Shown: positions 40,145 through 49,367 of the stretch, piece after piece
Layout of the letters: each line of letters opens with the position of its first letter
Numbering within the stretch: position 1 is the first letter of the stretch
Source: Limnohabitans sp.
GTDB taxonomy: Bacteria > Pseudomonadota > Gammaproteobacteria > Burkholderiales > Burkholderiaceae_C
Length of the DNA: 64,000 nt
Reading direction: 5' to 3'
Assembly (NCBI GenBank): GCA_018882835.1
Contig: VERE01000001.1
Span: forward strand, 44,271-108,270
Program-made: the position numbers and the translations under genes
Notes under the pieces: model-generated
Seen by the model: only the letters and a program-made list of their open reading frames with translations
Databases searched by the model: none
What the model was told of the DNA's origin: nothing

Positions 40145-40146
40145 GG

Positions 40147-41067
40147 TCAGCCTTTCACTTCTTCGGGCCAGTACAGCCGCATTGGATTGTCCACCAGCAG
40201 CTTGCGCTGCGCTTCAGCGCTAGGCGCGATGTGGGGAATGAAGTCCACCAGCAGGCCGTCATCGGGCATGTGGTCTTTCAAATTGGGGTGCGGCCAATCG
40301 GTGCCCCACAACACGCGGTCCGGGAACAATTCGACAATGCGGCGCGCAAATGGCACAACATCGCGGTACGCCGCGGCCTCGCCCTGCAAGGCCTTGGGGC
40401 CTGTCAGGGAGAGCCGCTCGGGGCAACTCACTTTGCTCCATACATTGCTGTGTTCGCGCATGAATTTCACAAAGAGCTCAAACTCCGGCCCATCCACAGG
40501 CTTGCTGACGTCGGGACGGCCCATGTGGTCTACCACCACGGTGGTGGGCAGGGCCGTGAAAAAGTCCCACAGCTCTGGCAGATCCACCGCCTCGAAATAG
40601 ATGACCACATGCCAACCCCATCGGGCAATGCGGCCCGCGATTTCCATCAATTCGTCTTTGGGGGTGAAATCGACCAAGCGCTTGACGAAGTTGAAGCGCA
40701 CGCCGCGCACGCCAGCGTCATGCATGGCTTGCAGTTCGGCATCGCTGACGCTGCGCCTGACGGTGGCCACGCCACGCGCTTTGCCATTGGAATTCACCAG
40801 CGCATCGACCATCGCACGGTTGTCCGAGCCGTGGCAGGTGGCTTGCACCACTATATTGCGGGCAAATCCCAAGTGGTCACGCAAGGCGTAAAGCTGGTGT
40901 TTGGAAGCATCGCACGGGGTGTACTTGCGCTCAGGCGCATAGGGGAACTCGGCGCCCGGGCCAAACACGTGGCAATGCGCGTCCACCGCGCCAGCGGGCA
41001 CCTGAAAGCGGGGCTTGCTGGGGCCGCTGTACCAGTCCAGCCAGCCGGGCGTTTTTTGAAATTCCAT
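40147..41067 (-). CDS. ligI: 2-pyrone-4,6-dicarboxylate hydrolase
   Basis: A 306-residue amidohydrolase-superfamily lactonase (pmdD) that opens 2-pyrone-4,6-dicarboxylate to 4-oxalomesaconate or its enol. The DAHCHVFGPG N-terminal metal motif, the GVRGVRFNFVKRL strand, VVVDHMGRPD and GTDWPHPN (catalytic Asp) are typical of LigI. It lies two bases upstream of ligA. Unlike most amidohydrolases the enzyme works without a bound metal in the characterised Sphingobium homologue. Confidence 0.94.
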   Translation of the reverse strand: MEFQKTPGWLDWYSGPSKPRFQVPAGAVDAHCHVFGPGAEFPYAPERKYTPCDASKHQLYALRDHLGFARNIVVQATCHGSDNRAMVDALVNSNGKARGVATVRRSVSDAELQAMHDAGVRGVRFNFVKRLVDFTPKDELMEIAGRIARWGWHVVIYFEAVDLPELWDFFTALPTTVVVDHMGRPDVSKPVDGPEFELFVKFMREHSNVWSKVSCPERLSLTGPKALQGEAAAYRDVVPFARRIVELFPDRVLWGTDWPHPNLKDHMPDDGLLVDFIPHIAPSAEAQRKLLVDNPMRLYWPEEVKG

Positions 41068-41080
41068 GGATCTTCCTTTT

Positions 41081-42058
41081 TCAATCGGGTTGGATGTTGG
41101 CCTCGCGCACGAGTTTCTCGTAACGCAGGCGCTCGCTTCGAATCAGCGCGCCGAATTGCTCCGCCGAGGCCGGTACCACCTCGCCGCCCACTGCGGTCAT
41201 GCGATCGCGCACTTCCTGGGTTTGCAAGGCTTTCTGAACTTCGGCATGCAGTTTTTGCACAATGGGTTTGGGCGTTGCAGCAGGCGCCACCAAACCGTAC
41301 CAGACCGAGGCTTCAAAGCCGGGAAAACCGGACTCGGCAATGGTGGGCACATCCGGAAAATTGCTGGTGCGGTTGGGGCTGAGCACCGCCAGAACCTTCA
41401 GCTTGCCGCTGCGCGCATGAGGCAACACTTCCAGCGCGTTCACGGCCACCAGTGGCACTTGCCCGCCGATCGTGTCGGTAATGGCCGGTGAGCCCCCACG
41501 GTAAGGCACATGCTGCAGGCTGATGCCGGCTGCGCGCGCAAACAATTCCACGGCCATATGCGGTGTCGAGCCATTGCCCGGACTGGCGAATGAAAGAGGC
41601 ACGGCTTTGTTCCTGCCCATTTCCAACAGCTTGGAAAGGCTGCCAATGCCAGACTGCGCGCCCGTGGCAATGACCACCGGCACCCGGCCAATCATCGACA
41701 CCGGCACCAGGTCGCGCTCCGCATCGAAGGGCGCAGGCTTGTACAAGGACATGTTGGCCGCCAGAGCGTTGGCTGCCATCATCAAGGTATAGCCATCCGG
41801 GTCTGCGGCAATCACCGACTTCACGGCAATGTTGGTGCCAGCACCCGGCTTGTTCTCCACCACCAGAGGCTGCCCCATGCTGTTGGACAAGCTTTGCCCC
41901 ACGGTGCGCGCGACGATATCGACCGCACCGCCCGCGGCATAGCCCACCACCACCTTGATGGGCTTGGAGGGATAGGTTTGGGCGCTGCACAGGGCACCGA
42001 CCCAGGCCAGACAGAGGCCCAGGCCCCAGCGTCGAATGTCAACTTTTCTCATGGTCAT
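41081..42058 (-). CDS. Bug-type (TTT) periplasmic substrate-binding protein
   Basis: A 325-residue tripartite tricarboxylate transporter receptor (Bug family). A signal peptide (about 1-26, ending CSA-Q) precedes YPSKPIKVVVGYAAGGAVDIVAR, the usual Bug start, then VVENKPGAGTNIA and PGNGSTPHMA. Such proteins bind carboxylates or aromatic acids. No tctA or tctB membrane partner is in the window, so it is an orphan receptor. An alternative ATG two codons later is possible. Located between the second binding protein and ligI. Confidence 0.87.
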   Translation of the reverse strand: MTMRKVDIRRWGLGLCLAWVGALCSAQTYPSKPIKVVVGYAAGGAVDIVARTVGQSLSNSMGQPLVVENKPGAGTNIAVKSVIAADPDGYTLMMAANALAANMSLYKPAPFDAERDLVPVSMIGRVPVVIATGAQSGIGSLSKLLEMGRNKAVPLSFASPGNGSTPHMAVELFARAAGISLQHVPYRGGSPAITDTIGGQVPLVAVNALEVLPHARSGKLKVLAVLSPNRTSNFPDVPTIAESGFPGFEASVWYGLVAPAATPKPIVQKLHAEVQKALQTQEVRDRMTAVGGEVVPASAEQFGALIRSERLRYEKLVREANIQPD

Positions 42059-42074
42059 TTGCCTTTGTTCAACA

Positions 42075-42887
42075 TCAATCGGTGGCCATGCCGCGCAGGC
42101 CAGACCGCGCTACGGCCGCAGCGAGCACGCCATTGTGCTGGCTGGCATGTGCAAACTCACGCAGCCAGGTCATGCCTGCGTCGCGCCCTTTGGGGATCGC
42201 CAGTGCCAGGTGCTCCAAGCCCCAGCGACCAGGCAATACCCGCGCACCGGGCAACGCGCCTGAGAGCTCGAACAAAATGCCTTTGTTGGTGGCAAATGCT
42301 TGCAAATCTCCGCTGGCCAGGCGTTGCTGTGCTGCTTTCAAGTCAGGCACAGGCACCACGGAAGCTTGCTGCAAGCGCTGCGACAACACCCCCTGGGAAG
42401 AGCTGCCCTGGCTGACGCCCACGCGAACTTTCGGCATGTCGATCTCATCCGCCGTTTGCAGGGCGCTGCCCGCCGGGACCAGGTAACCCAATTCCAGTCG
42501 AACCAGGGGTGGGGTGAAGTCCACATCTCGGGCACGCGCTTCGGTGGCATTGGTGAAAGTCACATCGATTTCGCCGGCCTTCAAGGCTTCCAACACCTGC
42601 GCCACGCGGCTGAACTCCACCACCCGCACAGGCACTTGCAATTCGCGGCCCATGGCCTCACCCAGATCCAGTGCCACTCCCGCACGCACCTGCGTGCCAG
42701 GTTGCTGCACGAGTGAGGTGGGGCTGCCCGCATACACGCCAACGCGCAGCTGGCCCGCCGGTGCCAGCGCCTGGCGCACCTGTGCGTCGGGCGCAGCAGG
42801 CACGAAGGCACACCCGCCCCATGCCAGGGTGGCAACGAACAAGCCCAGGAGGGTGTGGCGGCGCAGCAAATTCACGCGCAAGCTCAA
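42075..42887 (-). CDS. family 3 extracellular solute-binding lipoprotein
   Basis: A 270-residue periplasmic binding protein of the amino acid/organic acid (SBP_bac_3) family. A lipoprotein signal (LAWGGC, Cys26) is followed by a short linker and [13 protein letters not shown]. Family strands such as [23 protein letters not shown] and VGVSQGSS are clear. The start is a TTG at 42887 that overlaps the ligK stop; translation is probably coupled to ligK. No cognate permease or ATPase adjoins it. It may feed a ring-cleavage product or a precursor to a remote transporter, or act as a sensor. Confidence 0.75.
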   Translation of the reverse strand: MSLRVNLLRRHTLLGLFVATLAWGGCAFVPAAPDAQVRQALAPAGQLRVGVYAGSPTSLVQQPGTQVRAGVALDLGEAMGRELQVPVRVVEFSRVAQVLEALKAGEIDVTFTNATEARARDVDFTPPLVRLELGYLVPAGSALQTADEIDMPKVRVGVSQGSSSQGVLSQRLQQASVVPVPDLKAAQQRLASGDLQAFATNKGILFELSGALPGARVLPGRWGLEHLALAIPKGRDAGMTWLREFAHASQHNGVLAAAVARSGLRGMATD

Positions 42888-43573
42888 TCGATGTACTTGA
42901 GCCCGGCTTTTTCCAGCGGCTCACGCATCTTGTACATGTCCAGGCCGAGCACGCCTGCGGCAAGCTTGGCGCGCTTTTCACCCTCATTGGCTTCGCGCGC
43001 CTCGGCGGCGTCGGCTGCTTGCTGGGCCACAGCGGCAGGCACGACCACCACGCCGTCGTCATCGGCCACCACCACGTCACCAGGATTCACTTGCGCGCCG
43101 GCGCACACCACCGGAATGTTCACCGAGCCCAAGGTGGCCTTGATGGTGCCTTTGGCGCTGATGCCTTTGCTCCACACAGGAAAACCCATTTTGGTCAGTT
43201 CGGCCACGTCGCGCGCACCGGCGTCAATGATCAGCGCACGGGCGCCGCGCGCCATGAACGAAGTGGCGAGCAAGTCACCAAAAAAACCATCACAGTTGTC
43301 AGCCGTGATCGCGGCCACCACCACATCGCCGGGCTGCAATTGCTCGGCCACGACGTGCATCATCCAGTTGTCGCCTGGATGCAGCAGCACCGTGACGGCA
43401 GTGCCTGCCATGTGGGCCCCCGCATAAATCGGGCGCATGTAAGGCTTCATCAGACCCACACGGCCCATGGCTTCGTGAATGGTGGCCACGCCGAAACGGC
43501 TCAGCTTGTCGACAGCGGCTTTGTCGGCGCGCACGATGTTGCGCTTGACAATGCCCAGGTTGTTCATGCTCAT
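42884..43573 (-). CDS. ligK: 4-carboxy-4-hydroxy-2-oxoadipate aldolase
   Basis: A 229-residue RraA-fold class II aldolase (pmdF/galC) that splits 4-carboxy-4-hydroxy-2-oxoadipate to pyruvate and oxaloacetate. The metal/substrate motif around [20 protein letters not shown], with [10 protein letters not shown] and [18 protein letters not shown], is diagnostic. I start at the ATG at 43573, which has GGAG six bases upstream; two other in-frame ATGs lie within 18 bases. Overlaps the binding-protein gene downstream by four bases. Confidence 0.93.
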   Translation of the reverse strand: MSMNNLGIVKRNIVRADKAAVDKLSRFGVATIHEAMGRVGLMKPYMRPIYAGAHMAGTAVTVLLHPGDNWMMHVVAEQLQPGDVVVAAITADNCDGFFGDLLATSFMARGARALIIDAGARDVAELTKMGFPVWSKGISAKGTIKATLGSVNIPVVCAGAQVNPGDVVVADDDGVVVVPAAVAQQAADAAEAREANEGEKRAKLAAGVLGLDMYKMREPLEKAGLKYID

Positions 43574-43596
43574 GTGTTGCTCCATAGCTTAGAGTT

Positions 43597-44643
43597 TCAG
43601 CGGCCTTGCGCCTTGAGGGCGGTGTCCAATCGCGAGAACACGCGACGGGCATTGCCTTCGTACACCTTGTAGCGCTGCTCCGCGTTCAGGTTGGACGTGC
43701 CTTCGACATAGCGCTTGGTATCGTCAAAATAATGGCCCGTCTCGGGGTCGATGCCACGCACAGCGCCAATCATTTCGCTAGCGAACAAAATGTTATCCAC
43801 CGGGATCACCTTGGTCAGCAGGTCAATACCAGGCTGGTGGTACACGCAGGTGTCAAAGAAGATGTTGTTCAGCAAATGCTCTTGCAACAGCGGCTTCTTC
43901 AGCTCCTGGGCCAGGCCCCGGAAACGTCCCCAGTGGTATGGCACGGCACCGCCGCCGTGCGGAATCAAAAACTTCAGCGTCGGAAAGTCCTTGAACAGGT
44001 CCGAGGTCAGGCACTGCATGAAGGCCGTGGTGTCGGCGTTCAGGTAGTGCGCCCCAGTGGTATGAAAGCAGCTGTTACAGCTGGTGGACACGTGGATCAT
44101 GGCGGGAATGTCGTACTCCACCATCTTTTCGTAAATGGGATACCAGTGGCGGTCGCTCAAGGGCGGCGAGGTCCAGTGGCCACCGGACGGGTCAGGGTTC
44201 AGGTTGATGCCCACGTTGCCGTATTCCTTGACGCATTTCTCCAGCTCGGGGATGCAGGTCTTGGGGTCCACGCCAGGGGACTGAGGCAACATTGCGGCTG
44301 CAATGAAGTTATTCGGAAACAGTTGCGACACGCGGTAGCACAACTCATTGCAAATGGCGGCCCAGGTGGCCGAAATCTGGAAGTCACCAATGTGGTGGGC
44401 CATGAAGCTGGCGCGCGGGCTGAAGATGGTCAGATCGCTGCCCCGCTCTTTCATCAGCTTGAGCTGGTTGTTCTCGATGGTTTCGCGCAGCTCATCGTCG
44501 CTGATTTTCAGATCACTGACCTTGGGCATGAGCGCGGGGTCTTGGATCCCTGCAATTTGCTGGTTACGCCAGGTTTCCAGGGCTTTGGGGGCCGTGGTGT
44601 AGTGGCCATGCACGTCAATGATCAGGGGTTTGGATTGGCTCAT
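43597..44643 (-). CDS. ligJ: 4-oxalomesaconate hydratase
   Basis: A 348-residue amidohydrolase-superfamily hydratase (pmdE) that adds water to 4-oxalomesaconate, giving 4-carboxy-4-hydroxy-2-oxoadipate. It begins IIDVHGHYTTAP (metal-binding HxH), and has FLIPHGGGAVPYHWGR and ILFASEMIGAVRGIDPETG. Length agrees with LigJ of Sphingobium (341). It is upstream of ligK and downstream of ligU, the pmdUEF order. Confidence 0.94.
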   Translation of the reverse strand: MSQSKPLIIDVHGHYTTAPKALETWRNQQIAGIQDPALMPKVSDLKISDDELRETIENNQLKLMKERGSDLTIFSPRASFMAHHIGDFQISATWAAICNELCYRVSQLFPNNFIAAAMLPQSPGVDPKTCIPELEKCVKEYGNVGINLNPDPSGGHWTSPPLSDRHWYPIYEKMVEYDIPAMIHVSTSCNSCFHTTGAHYLNADTTAFMQCLTSDLFKDFPTLKFLIPHGGGAVPYHWGRFRGLAQELKKPLLQEHLLNNIFFDTCVYHQPGIDLLTKVIPVDNILFASEMIGAVRGIDPETGHYFDDTKRYVEGTSNLNAEQRYKVYEGNARRVFSRLDTALKAQGR

Positions 44644-44681
44644 CGGCTGTCCTTGCTTGTCTCTAAAAAGTGTTTGAAAAA

Positions 44682-45818
44682 TCAGGCCTTGTGCCAGACG
44701 CTGGCGGGTACCATGACCTCGCCGCGCATCAGCACCCGGGCGGTGCGCAGCAAAGCGGCTCGTGTGACGTTTTGGGGGTTGGCAGGGTCCAGCCCAAGCT
44801 CTACGCTGAACTCGCCAGTCGGATGCTCGACCGACACAGTCTGGGTGTTGCCCGTGGGCATGACCGCTATGCCTTGCGTCACCGAACCCTCAAGCACGCA
44901 GGCCGTGGCCACGGTGACAGCGGCCATCACGCCAATGGCGTCGTGGCACACATGTGGAATAAAGCTGCGCGTGCTCAGGCTGCCGCCGTTGCGGGCCGGC
45001 GCAATCAGGGTCATTTTGGGGTAATTCTTGGTTGTCACGTCGCCCAAACCCATGAGGTGGGAGACCTTGAGTCGCAATGCCTCGATACGGGTTTTCAGAT
45101 CGACATCGGCATTCATGTCGGCCACCGACTCATAGCCTGTGCGGCCCATGTCGCTGGCCTTGAAAATGACCAAGGGCATGCCGTTATCGATGCAGGTCAC
45201 ATCGATTTCAAAAGGCTCGAAACCGCCCAGGGCGGCCGTGGGCGTCACCTGGATTCGATCCTTGACGCGGCCCGTGGGGAGCAAGCCAGCACACACCGAG
45301 CCGGCAGTGTCGAGAAAGTTGATCGTGATGGGCGCAGAACTGCCTGGGGCACCGTCAATGCGTGCAGCGCCTTCGTATGCCACGAAGCGACCTTTCGGCC
45401 CCAGCGGCGTTTGCACCGTGACATCGCACTGCATGTCGGTGTTGAGGGTCAAGACGCGAAAGGTGCTGGTGTCGCCTTGCGCTTGCACCATGCCTGTTTC
45501 CAAAGCGAAGGGCACCACGCCTGCCAGCATGTTGCCGCAGTTGGGGGTGGTGTCCACCGTCTCTTTGTCGGGTTGCAGTTGGGCAAACAGGAAGTCCAGG
45601 TCGACCCCCGCAGTGGTGCTCTTGCGCACAATGGCCACTTTGCTGGTCAACGGATGGGCGCCGCCCAGGCCATCGATCTGTCGCTTGTCGGGCGACCCCA
45701 TCACCGACAACAAGACGCGGTCGCGGGTGGCCACATCGGCAGGCAAATCGGCCTCGTTGAAAAAAGGCCCCTTGGAGGTGCCGCCGCGCATGAAGAGACA
45801 GGGAATGGGGGTTTGCAT
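44682..45818 (-). CDS. ligU: 4-oxalomesaconate tautomerase (PrpF family)
   Basis: A 378-residue PrpF/DapF-fold isomerase (pmdU/galD). It shifts the double bond of the 4-oxalomesaconate tautomers so that LigJ can act. Hallmarks are MRGGTSKGPFF at the N-terminus, the SPDKRQIDGLGGAHPLTSKVAI block, and the cysteine in TPNCGNMLAG. First gene of the operon, divergent from a LysR-type regulator with a candidate operator in the 112-base gap. Confidence 0.93.
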   Translation of the reverse strand: MQTPIPCLFMRGGTSKGPFFNEADLPADVATRDRVLLSVMGSPDKRQIDGLGGAHPLTSKVAIVRKSTTAGVDLDFLFAQLQPDKETVDTTPNCGNMLAGVVPFALETGMVQAQGDTSTFRVLTLNTDMQCDVTVQTPLGPKGRFVAYEGAARIDGAPGSSAPITINFLDTAGSVCAGLLPTGRVKDRIQVTPTAALGGFEPFEIDVTCIDNGMPLVIFKASDMGRTGYESVADMNADVDLKTRIEALRLKVSHLMGLGDVTTKNYPKMTLIAPARNGGSLSTRSFIPHVCHDAIGVMAAVTVATACVLEGSVTQGIAVMPTGNTQTVSVEHPTGEFSVELGLDPANPQNVTRAALLRTARVLMRGEVMVPASVWHKA

Positions 45819-45879
45819 GCTGGAATTTTAGAGAGGAAGCACCCCTTCAGCCGCATCAGCAAGCCACTAGCTGTTATGT

Positions 45880-45892
45880 CTATTTCAAATAG
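45880..45892. promoter_or_regulatory. candidate LysR operator between ligU and lysR
   Basis: CTATTT-C-AAATAG is a perfect six-base dyad. A second weaker dyad, GATAA-TTCG-TTATT, follows at about 45895-45908. Both lie in the AT-rich 112-base region between the divergent ligU and LysR genes and fit LysR recognition and activation sites. Confidence 0.45.
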
Positions 45893-45930
45893 CTGATAAT
45901 TCGTTATTCATTTTCATATTCTCTGCTGCC

Positions 45931-46851
45931 ATGGACCTGAAACAGATCGAATCATTCGTGCGGGTGGCTGAATTGGGCAGCTTCACCCGCGCAGCCATGG
46001 CGCTGGGCGTGCAACAACCCTTGCTGAGCCGGCATGTGCGACAACTCGAGGTGGAACTGCACCAAAGCCTGCTGGTACGCAATGGCCGGGGCGTGACCCT
46101 GACGGAAGCGGGCCTGCTCATGCTGGAGCATGGGCGCGGCATCATGCACCAGGTGGCCCTGGCACGGGAGGACTTGGGCGCCGCTCGGGGCGCCTTGGGA
46201 GGCCGGGTGTCCATCGGCCTGCCGCCCAGCCTGTCGCGGCTGATCACGGTGCCCCTCACTTTCGCTTTTCGTCAGCGCTTGCCCCGAGCGCAACTGACCC
46301 TGACCGAGGGTTTTTCGATGCTGATGTACGAAAGTTTGCGCGCAGGCCGCCTGGACATGGCGGTGCTGTACAACCCGCCCCTCTCCCCCGACCTGGAGAT
46401 GAGCTTGTTGCATGAGGAGTCGCTGATTCTGATCGCAGGGCGCAACAAATCACCCGGCAAGACCCCTGCCCTGAAACCGCGCGTGCCCTTGTCTTCCCTG
46501 GCCGATTTACCCTTGATTGCTCCCAGCCGGCCCAACGCTTTTCGCATTTTGATCGAGGCAGAAATGGCGCGAATTCAATGCAAGCCGCAGATCGTGCTGG
46601 AGATCGATGGGTTGAATGCGATCCTGGAAGTGGTGAAAGAGGGCCTGGGCTATGCGGTGTTGCCGTCTTACACCTTGAGCAATTTCAACAACCCCAAAGA
46701 TTTCAGCGTGCATGAAATTGAGAAACCGCAACTGTTGAGCCAACTGATGCTGGTGTGGTCGGCACGAAGACCGCTTACCACCACCCACAAAGAGTCTTTG
46801 CGTCTGACCAAAGACATGGTCTCCACCGTCATCACGAACGCAGCGCGGTGA
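45931..46851 (+). CDS. LysR-type regulator divergent from the lig operon
   Basis: A 306-residue LysR-type regulator. The helix-turn-helix (1-60) is LKQIESFVRVAELGSFTRAAMALGVQQPLLSRHVRQLE. The effector domain is of the CbbR/Cbl-like class with VSIGLPPSLSRLITVPL and LPLIAPSRPN. It is a different subfamily from the NahR-like regulator at 35.5 kb. Divergence from ligU suggests it controls the main protocatechuate operon, perhaps with protocatechuate or a ring-cleavage product as inducer. Its 3' end is 56 bases from the AEC gene stop. Confidence 0.87.
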   Translation: MDLKQIESFVRVAELGSFTRAAMALGVQQPLLSRHVRQLEVELHQSLLVRNGRGVTLTEAGLLMLEHGRGIMHQVALAREDLGAARGALGGRVSIGLPPSLSRLITVPLTFAFRQRLPRAQLTLTEGFSMLMYESLRAGRLDMAVLYNPPLSPDLEMSLLHEESLILIAGRNKSPGKTPALKPRVPLSSLADLPLIAPSRPNAFRILIEAEMARIQCKPQIVLEIDGLNAILEVVKEGLGYAVLPSYTLSNFNNPKDFSVHEIEKPQLLSQLMLVWSARRPLTTTHKESLRLTKDMVSTVITNAAR

Positions 46852-46907
46852 GTCAGTGGCAGCCTCAGTGAAGGGTGCTGCGGCCCGATTGGGGCCTCGC
46901 AACGGCG

Positions 46908-47867
46908 TCAGAAGGTGGGGGGATGCCAGCCGGGCAAGTGGTTGAGGCCCCACAGGATCGCACTGATGGTGAAGAAGGACACCACGGTCGTGAACAGCAT
47001 GGCAGCAGCACAGAAGGCTTCCTGGCCATGGCGCTGACCGAGCACCACGTACAGGCTCATCATCGGCATGCTGGCCAGGACAATGCCCGAGACGAACAGG
47101 CTCGGCTCCATCGGCCCCACCAGCAGAAAGCTCAACCCCACCAGCAAGGGATGCAGCACCAGTTTGCCCAGTGCCACCCAGCGGATTTCTCTCAGCAACC
47201 GTCTGAAGGCAATGCCAGAGAGCGCGCTCCCGTTCACAAACAAAGCCAGGGCAGAACATGCCACGGCAAAGATGTTGATGGTTCGCGACACCACATCCGG
47301 CAAGTGAATGCCCAGCAAGGAAAAAGCAAAGCCAATCACAATCGCCCACAACATGGGCATGCGGGTGAGGCGGCGCAAACTGGCCAGCACAATGTCTTGC
47401 CAGCGCGCATGCTTTGACTCGCCGCCGTCGGCCAAGGCCAGGCACAGCGGAATCACTATCAGGTTCTCGACCAGCAACGTGAGCGCCATGCCCACCCCAG
47501 CGGCTGGTCCCAGCAACTGCAACAAAATGGGAAAGCCCACGTAGCCGCTGTTGGAGCAGCTCATGCCCATGCCCACCAGCGCGGCGGGCGTCAGGCCACG
47601 GCGCGTGCGCCATTGGTCAAAGGCCATGCCCAAGCCCAGCACCAGCAGCGAGCCCAAGGCATAGGCCAGCAAATAGCCAGGGTGAAGGATGTCGTCCAGC
47701 GAACGCTTGGCCAAAGCATTGAACAGCATGGCAGGCAAGGCAAAGTTCAGCACAAACTTGCTCAGCACCCGGCTGTCTTCCTTGGTGAAAAAACCGGTTC
47801 GGGTGGCCAGAAAGCCGGCAGCAATCGACAGGTAAATCGGCCCTGTCACATTCAATATGGTCAACAT
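46908..47867 (-). CDS. AEC family transporter
   Basis: A 319-residue membrane protein with about ten hydrophobic segments, of the auxin efflux carrier family. The SKFVLNFALPAMLFNALAKR first repeat and the GMSCSNSGYVGFPIL crossover helix (Asn-Ser-Gly-Tyr) are the AEC landmarks. Bacterial members move malonate, malate or other organic anions. It lies five bases downstream of livF on the same strand, so it may be made with the ABC importer, or be a separate organic acid carrier. Confidence 0.85.
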   Translation of the reverse strand: MLTILNVTGPIYLSIAAGFLATRTGFFTKEDSRVLSKFVLNFALPAMLFNALAKRSLDDILHPGYLLAYALGSLLVLGLGMAFDQWRTRRGLTPAALVGMGMSCSNSGYVGFPILLQLLGPAAGVGMALTLLVENLIVIPLCLALADGGESKHARWQDIVLASLRRLTRMPMLWAIVIGFAFSLLGIHLPDVVSRTINIFAVACSALALFVNGSALSGIAFRRLLREIRWVALGKLVLHPLLVGLSFLLVGPMEPSLFVSGIVLASMPMMSLYVVLGQRHGQEAFCAAAMLFTTVVSFFTISAILWGLNHLPGWHPPTF

Positions 47868-47872
47868 TCAGT

Positions 47873-48601
47873 TCAGCGTTGCACGCCCAGCAAACGGTTC
47901 AACACATCGGGCTGCGCCTGCAGATTTTTTGCGGCATCGGCATGCACCACCTCACCGCGTTCAAGCACGATGGCTTTGTCAGAAATACTGAGAATCATTT
48001 GGGGATGCTGTTCCACAATGATGGCAGACATGCCCTCGTCTCGCGTGATGGTGCGAATGGCGGCCAGCAACTCTTCCACAATGATGGGCGCCAACCCCTC
48101 CAGGGGCTCGTCCAGCAACAAGACACTGGGGTTGACCACCAGCGCGCGCGCCACGGCAAGCATTTGCTGCTCACCCCCGGAGAGCTGTGTGCCCAAGTTG
48201 CCGCGACGCTCTGCCAGGCGCGGAAACAATTGGTAAACACGCTCGGGCGTCCAGGCCTTGGGTAGCTCGCTGCGGCATGCCACGGCGGTCAAATTTTCAT
48301 GGACGGTCAGTGACTTGAAAATGTTGCGCTCTTGAGGCACCCAACCCATGCCGCCATCGGGCAAGCCGCTGACGCGCCGATAGGAAGCCCATTGCTCAAT
48401 GGACTGACCCTTCAGCGTGATGCGGCCACTGTGCCAGCGCGTGGCGCCCACCAAAGTGTTGATCAAGGTGGTCTTGCCGGTGCCATTGCGGCCCAGCAAA
48501 GCCAGGGTCTCCCCGGCCGCCAGGCTGAAAGAAACGCCTTGCAACACAATGGCCTCGCCGTAGCCTGCGCGCAGTTGTTCGATTTGCAACAAGTCAGCCA
48601 T
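47873..48601 (-). CDS. livF: branched-chain-type ABC transporter ATP-binding protein LivF
   Basis: A 242-residue ABC ATPase. Walker A is LGRNGTGKTTL, the ABC signature is LSGGEQQML, Walker B is LLLDEPLEGLAP and the switch His is in IVEQHP. The start at 48601 (MADLLQIE) lies within the end of livG, an eight-base overlap; a longer frame to 48640 is rejected. Second ATPase of the HAAT-type importer encoded with livKHMG. Confidence 0.94.
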   Translation of the reverse strand: MADLLQIEQLRAGYGEAIVLQGVSFSLAAGETLALLGRNGTGKTTLINTLVGATRWHSGRITLKGQSIEQWASYRRVSGLPDGGMGWVPQERNIFKSLTVHENLTAVACRSELPKAWTPERVYQLFPRLAERRGNLGTQLSGGEQQMLAVARALVVNPSVLLLDEPLEGLAPIIVEELLAAIRTITRDEGMSAIIVEQHPQMILSISDKAIVLERGEVVHADAAKNLQAQPDVLNRLLGVQR

Positions 48602-49367
48602 GGGGCACCGCCTGTGACTCGGCATGCCCCAGGTAGACATCGCGCACCCGCGGGTCGTTGGCGATCTCCTCGGGGGTGCCTTCCGTCAGCACCGCACCAT
48701 TCACCAGCACGGTCATGCGCCGGGCAAAGCTGAACACCAAGTCCATGTCATGCTCAATCAGCAGCACCGACACGTCCGAGGGCAAAGCAGCCACGGTGGC
48801 CAGCAGCTCTTCTCGTTCACCAGCGGGCACGCCGGCCACGGGCTCGTCCAACAGCAAGACACGTGGCTCGCAAGCCAGCGCAATCGCGATTTCCAGCAAA
48901 CGCCGCTTGCCATAAGGCATTTCGCGGGTGGTCTGATGCATCACGTCTTCCAGGTGAAACTGTGTGAGCAAGTCTTCGGCCCGCTGGCTGACCTGTGTGT
49001 CCTGCCCCAGGCGAGACCACCAGAACCCGCCCTGCCCCCGGTGTTGAGACACCACCAGCGCCAGCGTTTCCAAAGGGGTCATGCTGTCAAACAGCTGGTT
49101 GATCTGAAAGGTGCGCACCAGGCCACGGCGTACACGCTCATGGGGTGACAGATGCGAAATGTCCTGGCCCTCGAGCGTGATGCGACCAGCCGTGGGAGGC
49201 AACACTCCCGTCAGCAAATTGATCAAGGTGGTCTTGCCGGCCCCATTGGGGCCAATCAGCGCGTGACGCGCACCTGCTGAGAGTTGCAGGTCCACGTTCT
49301 GGGTGGCCACGATGCCCCCAAACTTTTTCACCAAGCCTTGTGCAGACAACACGATGGCAGAGCTCAC
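48594..49367 (-). CDS. livG: branched-chain-type ABC transporter ATP-binding protein LivG
   Basis: A 257-residue ABC ATPase with Walker A GPNGAGKTTL, signature MPYGKRRLLEIA (the LivG-type variant of the LSGGQ loop), Walker B VLLLDEPVAGVP and switch His in LIEHDMDLVF. The start is a GTG at 49367 that overlaps the livM stop by four bases (GTGA). Part of the livHMGF block. Confidence 0.94.
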   Translation of the reverse strand: MSSAIVLSAQGLVKKFGGIVATQNVDLQLSAGARHALIGPNGAGKTTLINLLTGVLPPTAGRITLEGQDISHLSPHERVRRGLVRTFQINQLFDSMTPLETLALVVSQHRGQGGFWWSRLGQDTQVSQRAEDLLTQFHLEDVMHQTTREMPYGKRRLLEIAIALACEPRVLLLDEPVAGVPAGEREELLATVAALPSDVSVLLIEHDMDLVFSFARRMTVLVNGAVLTEGTPEEIANDPRVRDVYLGHAESQAVPHG

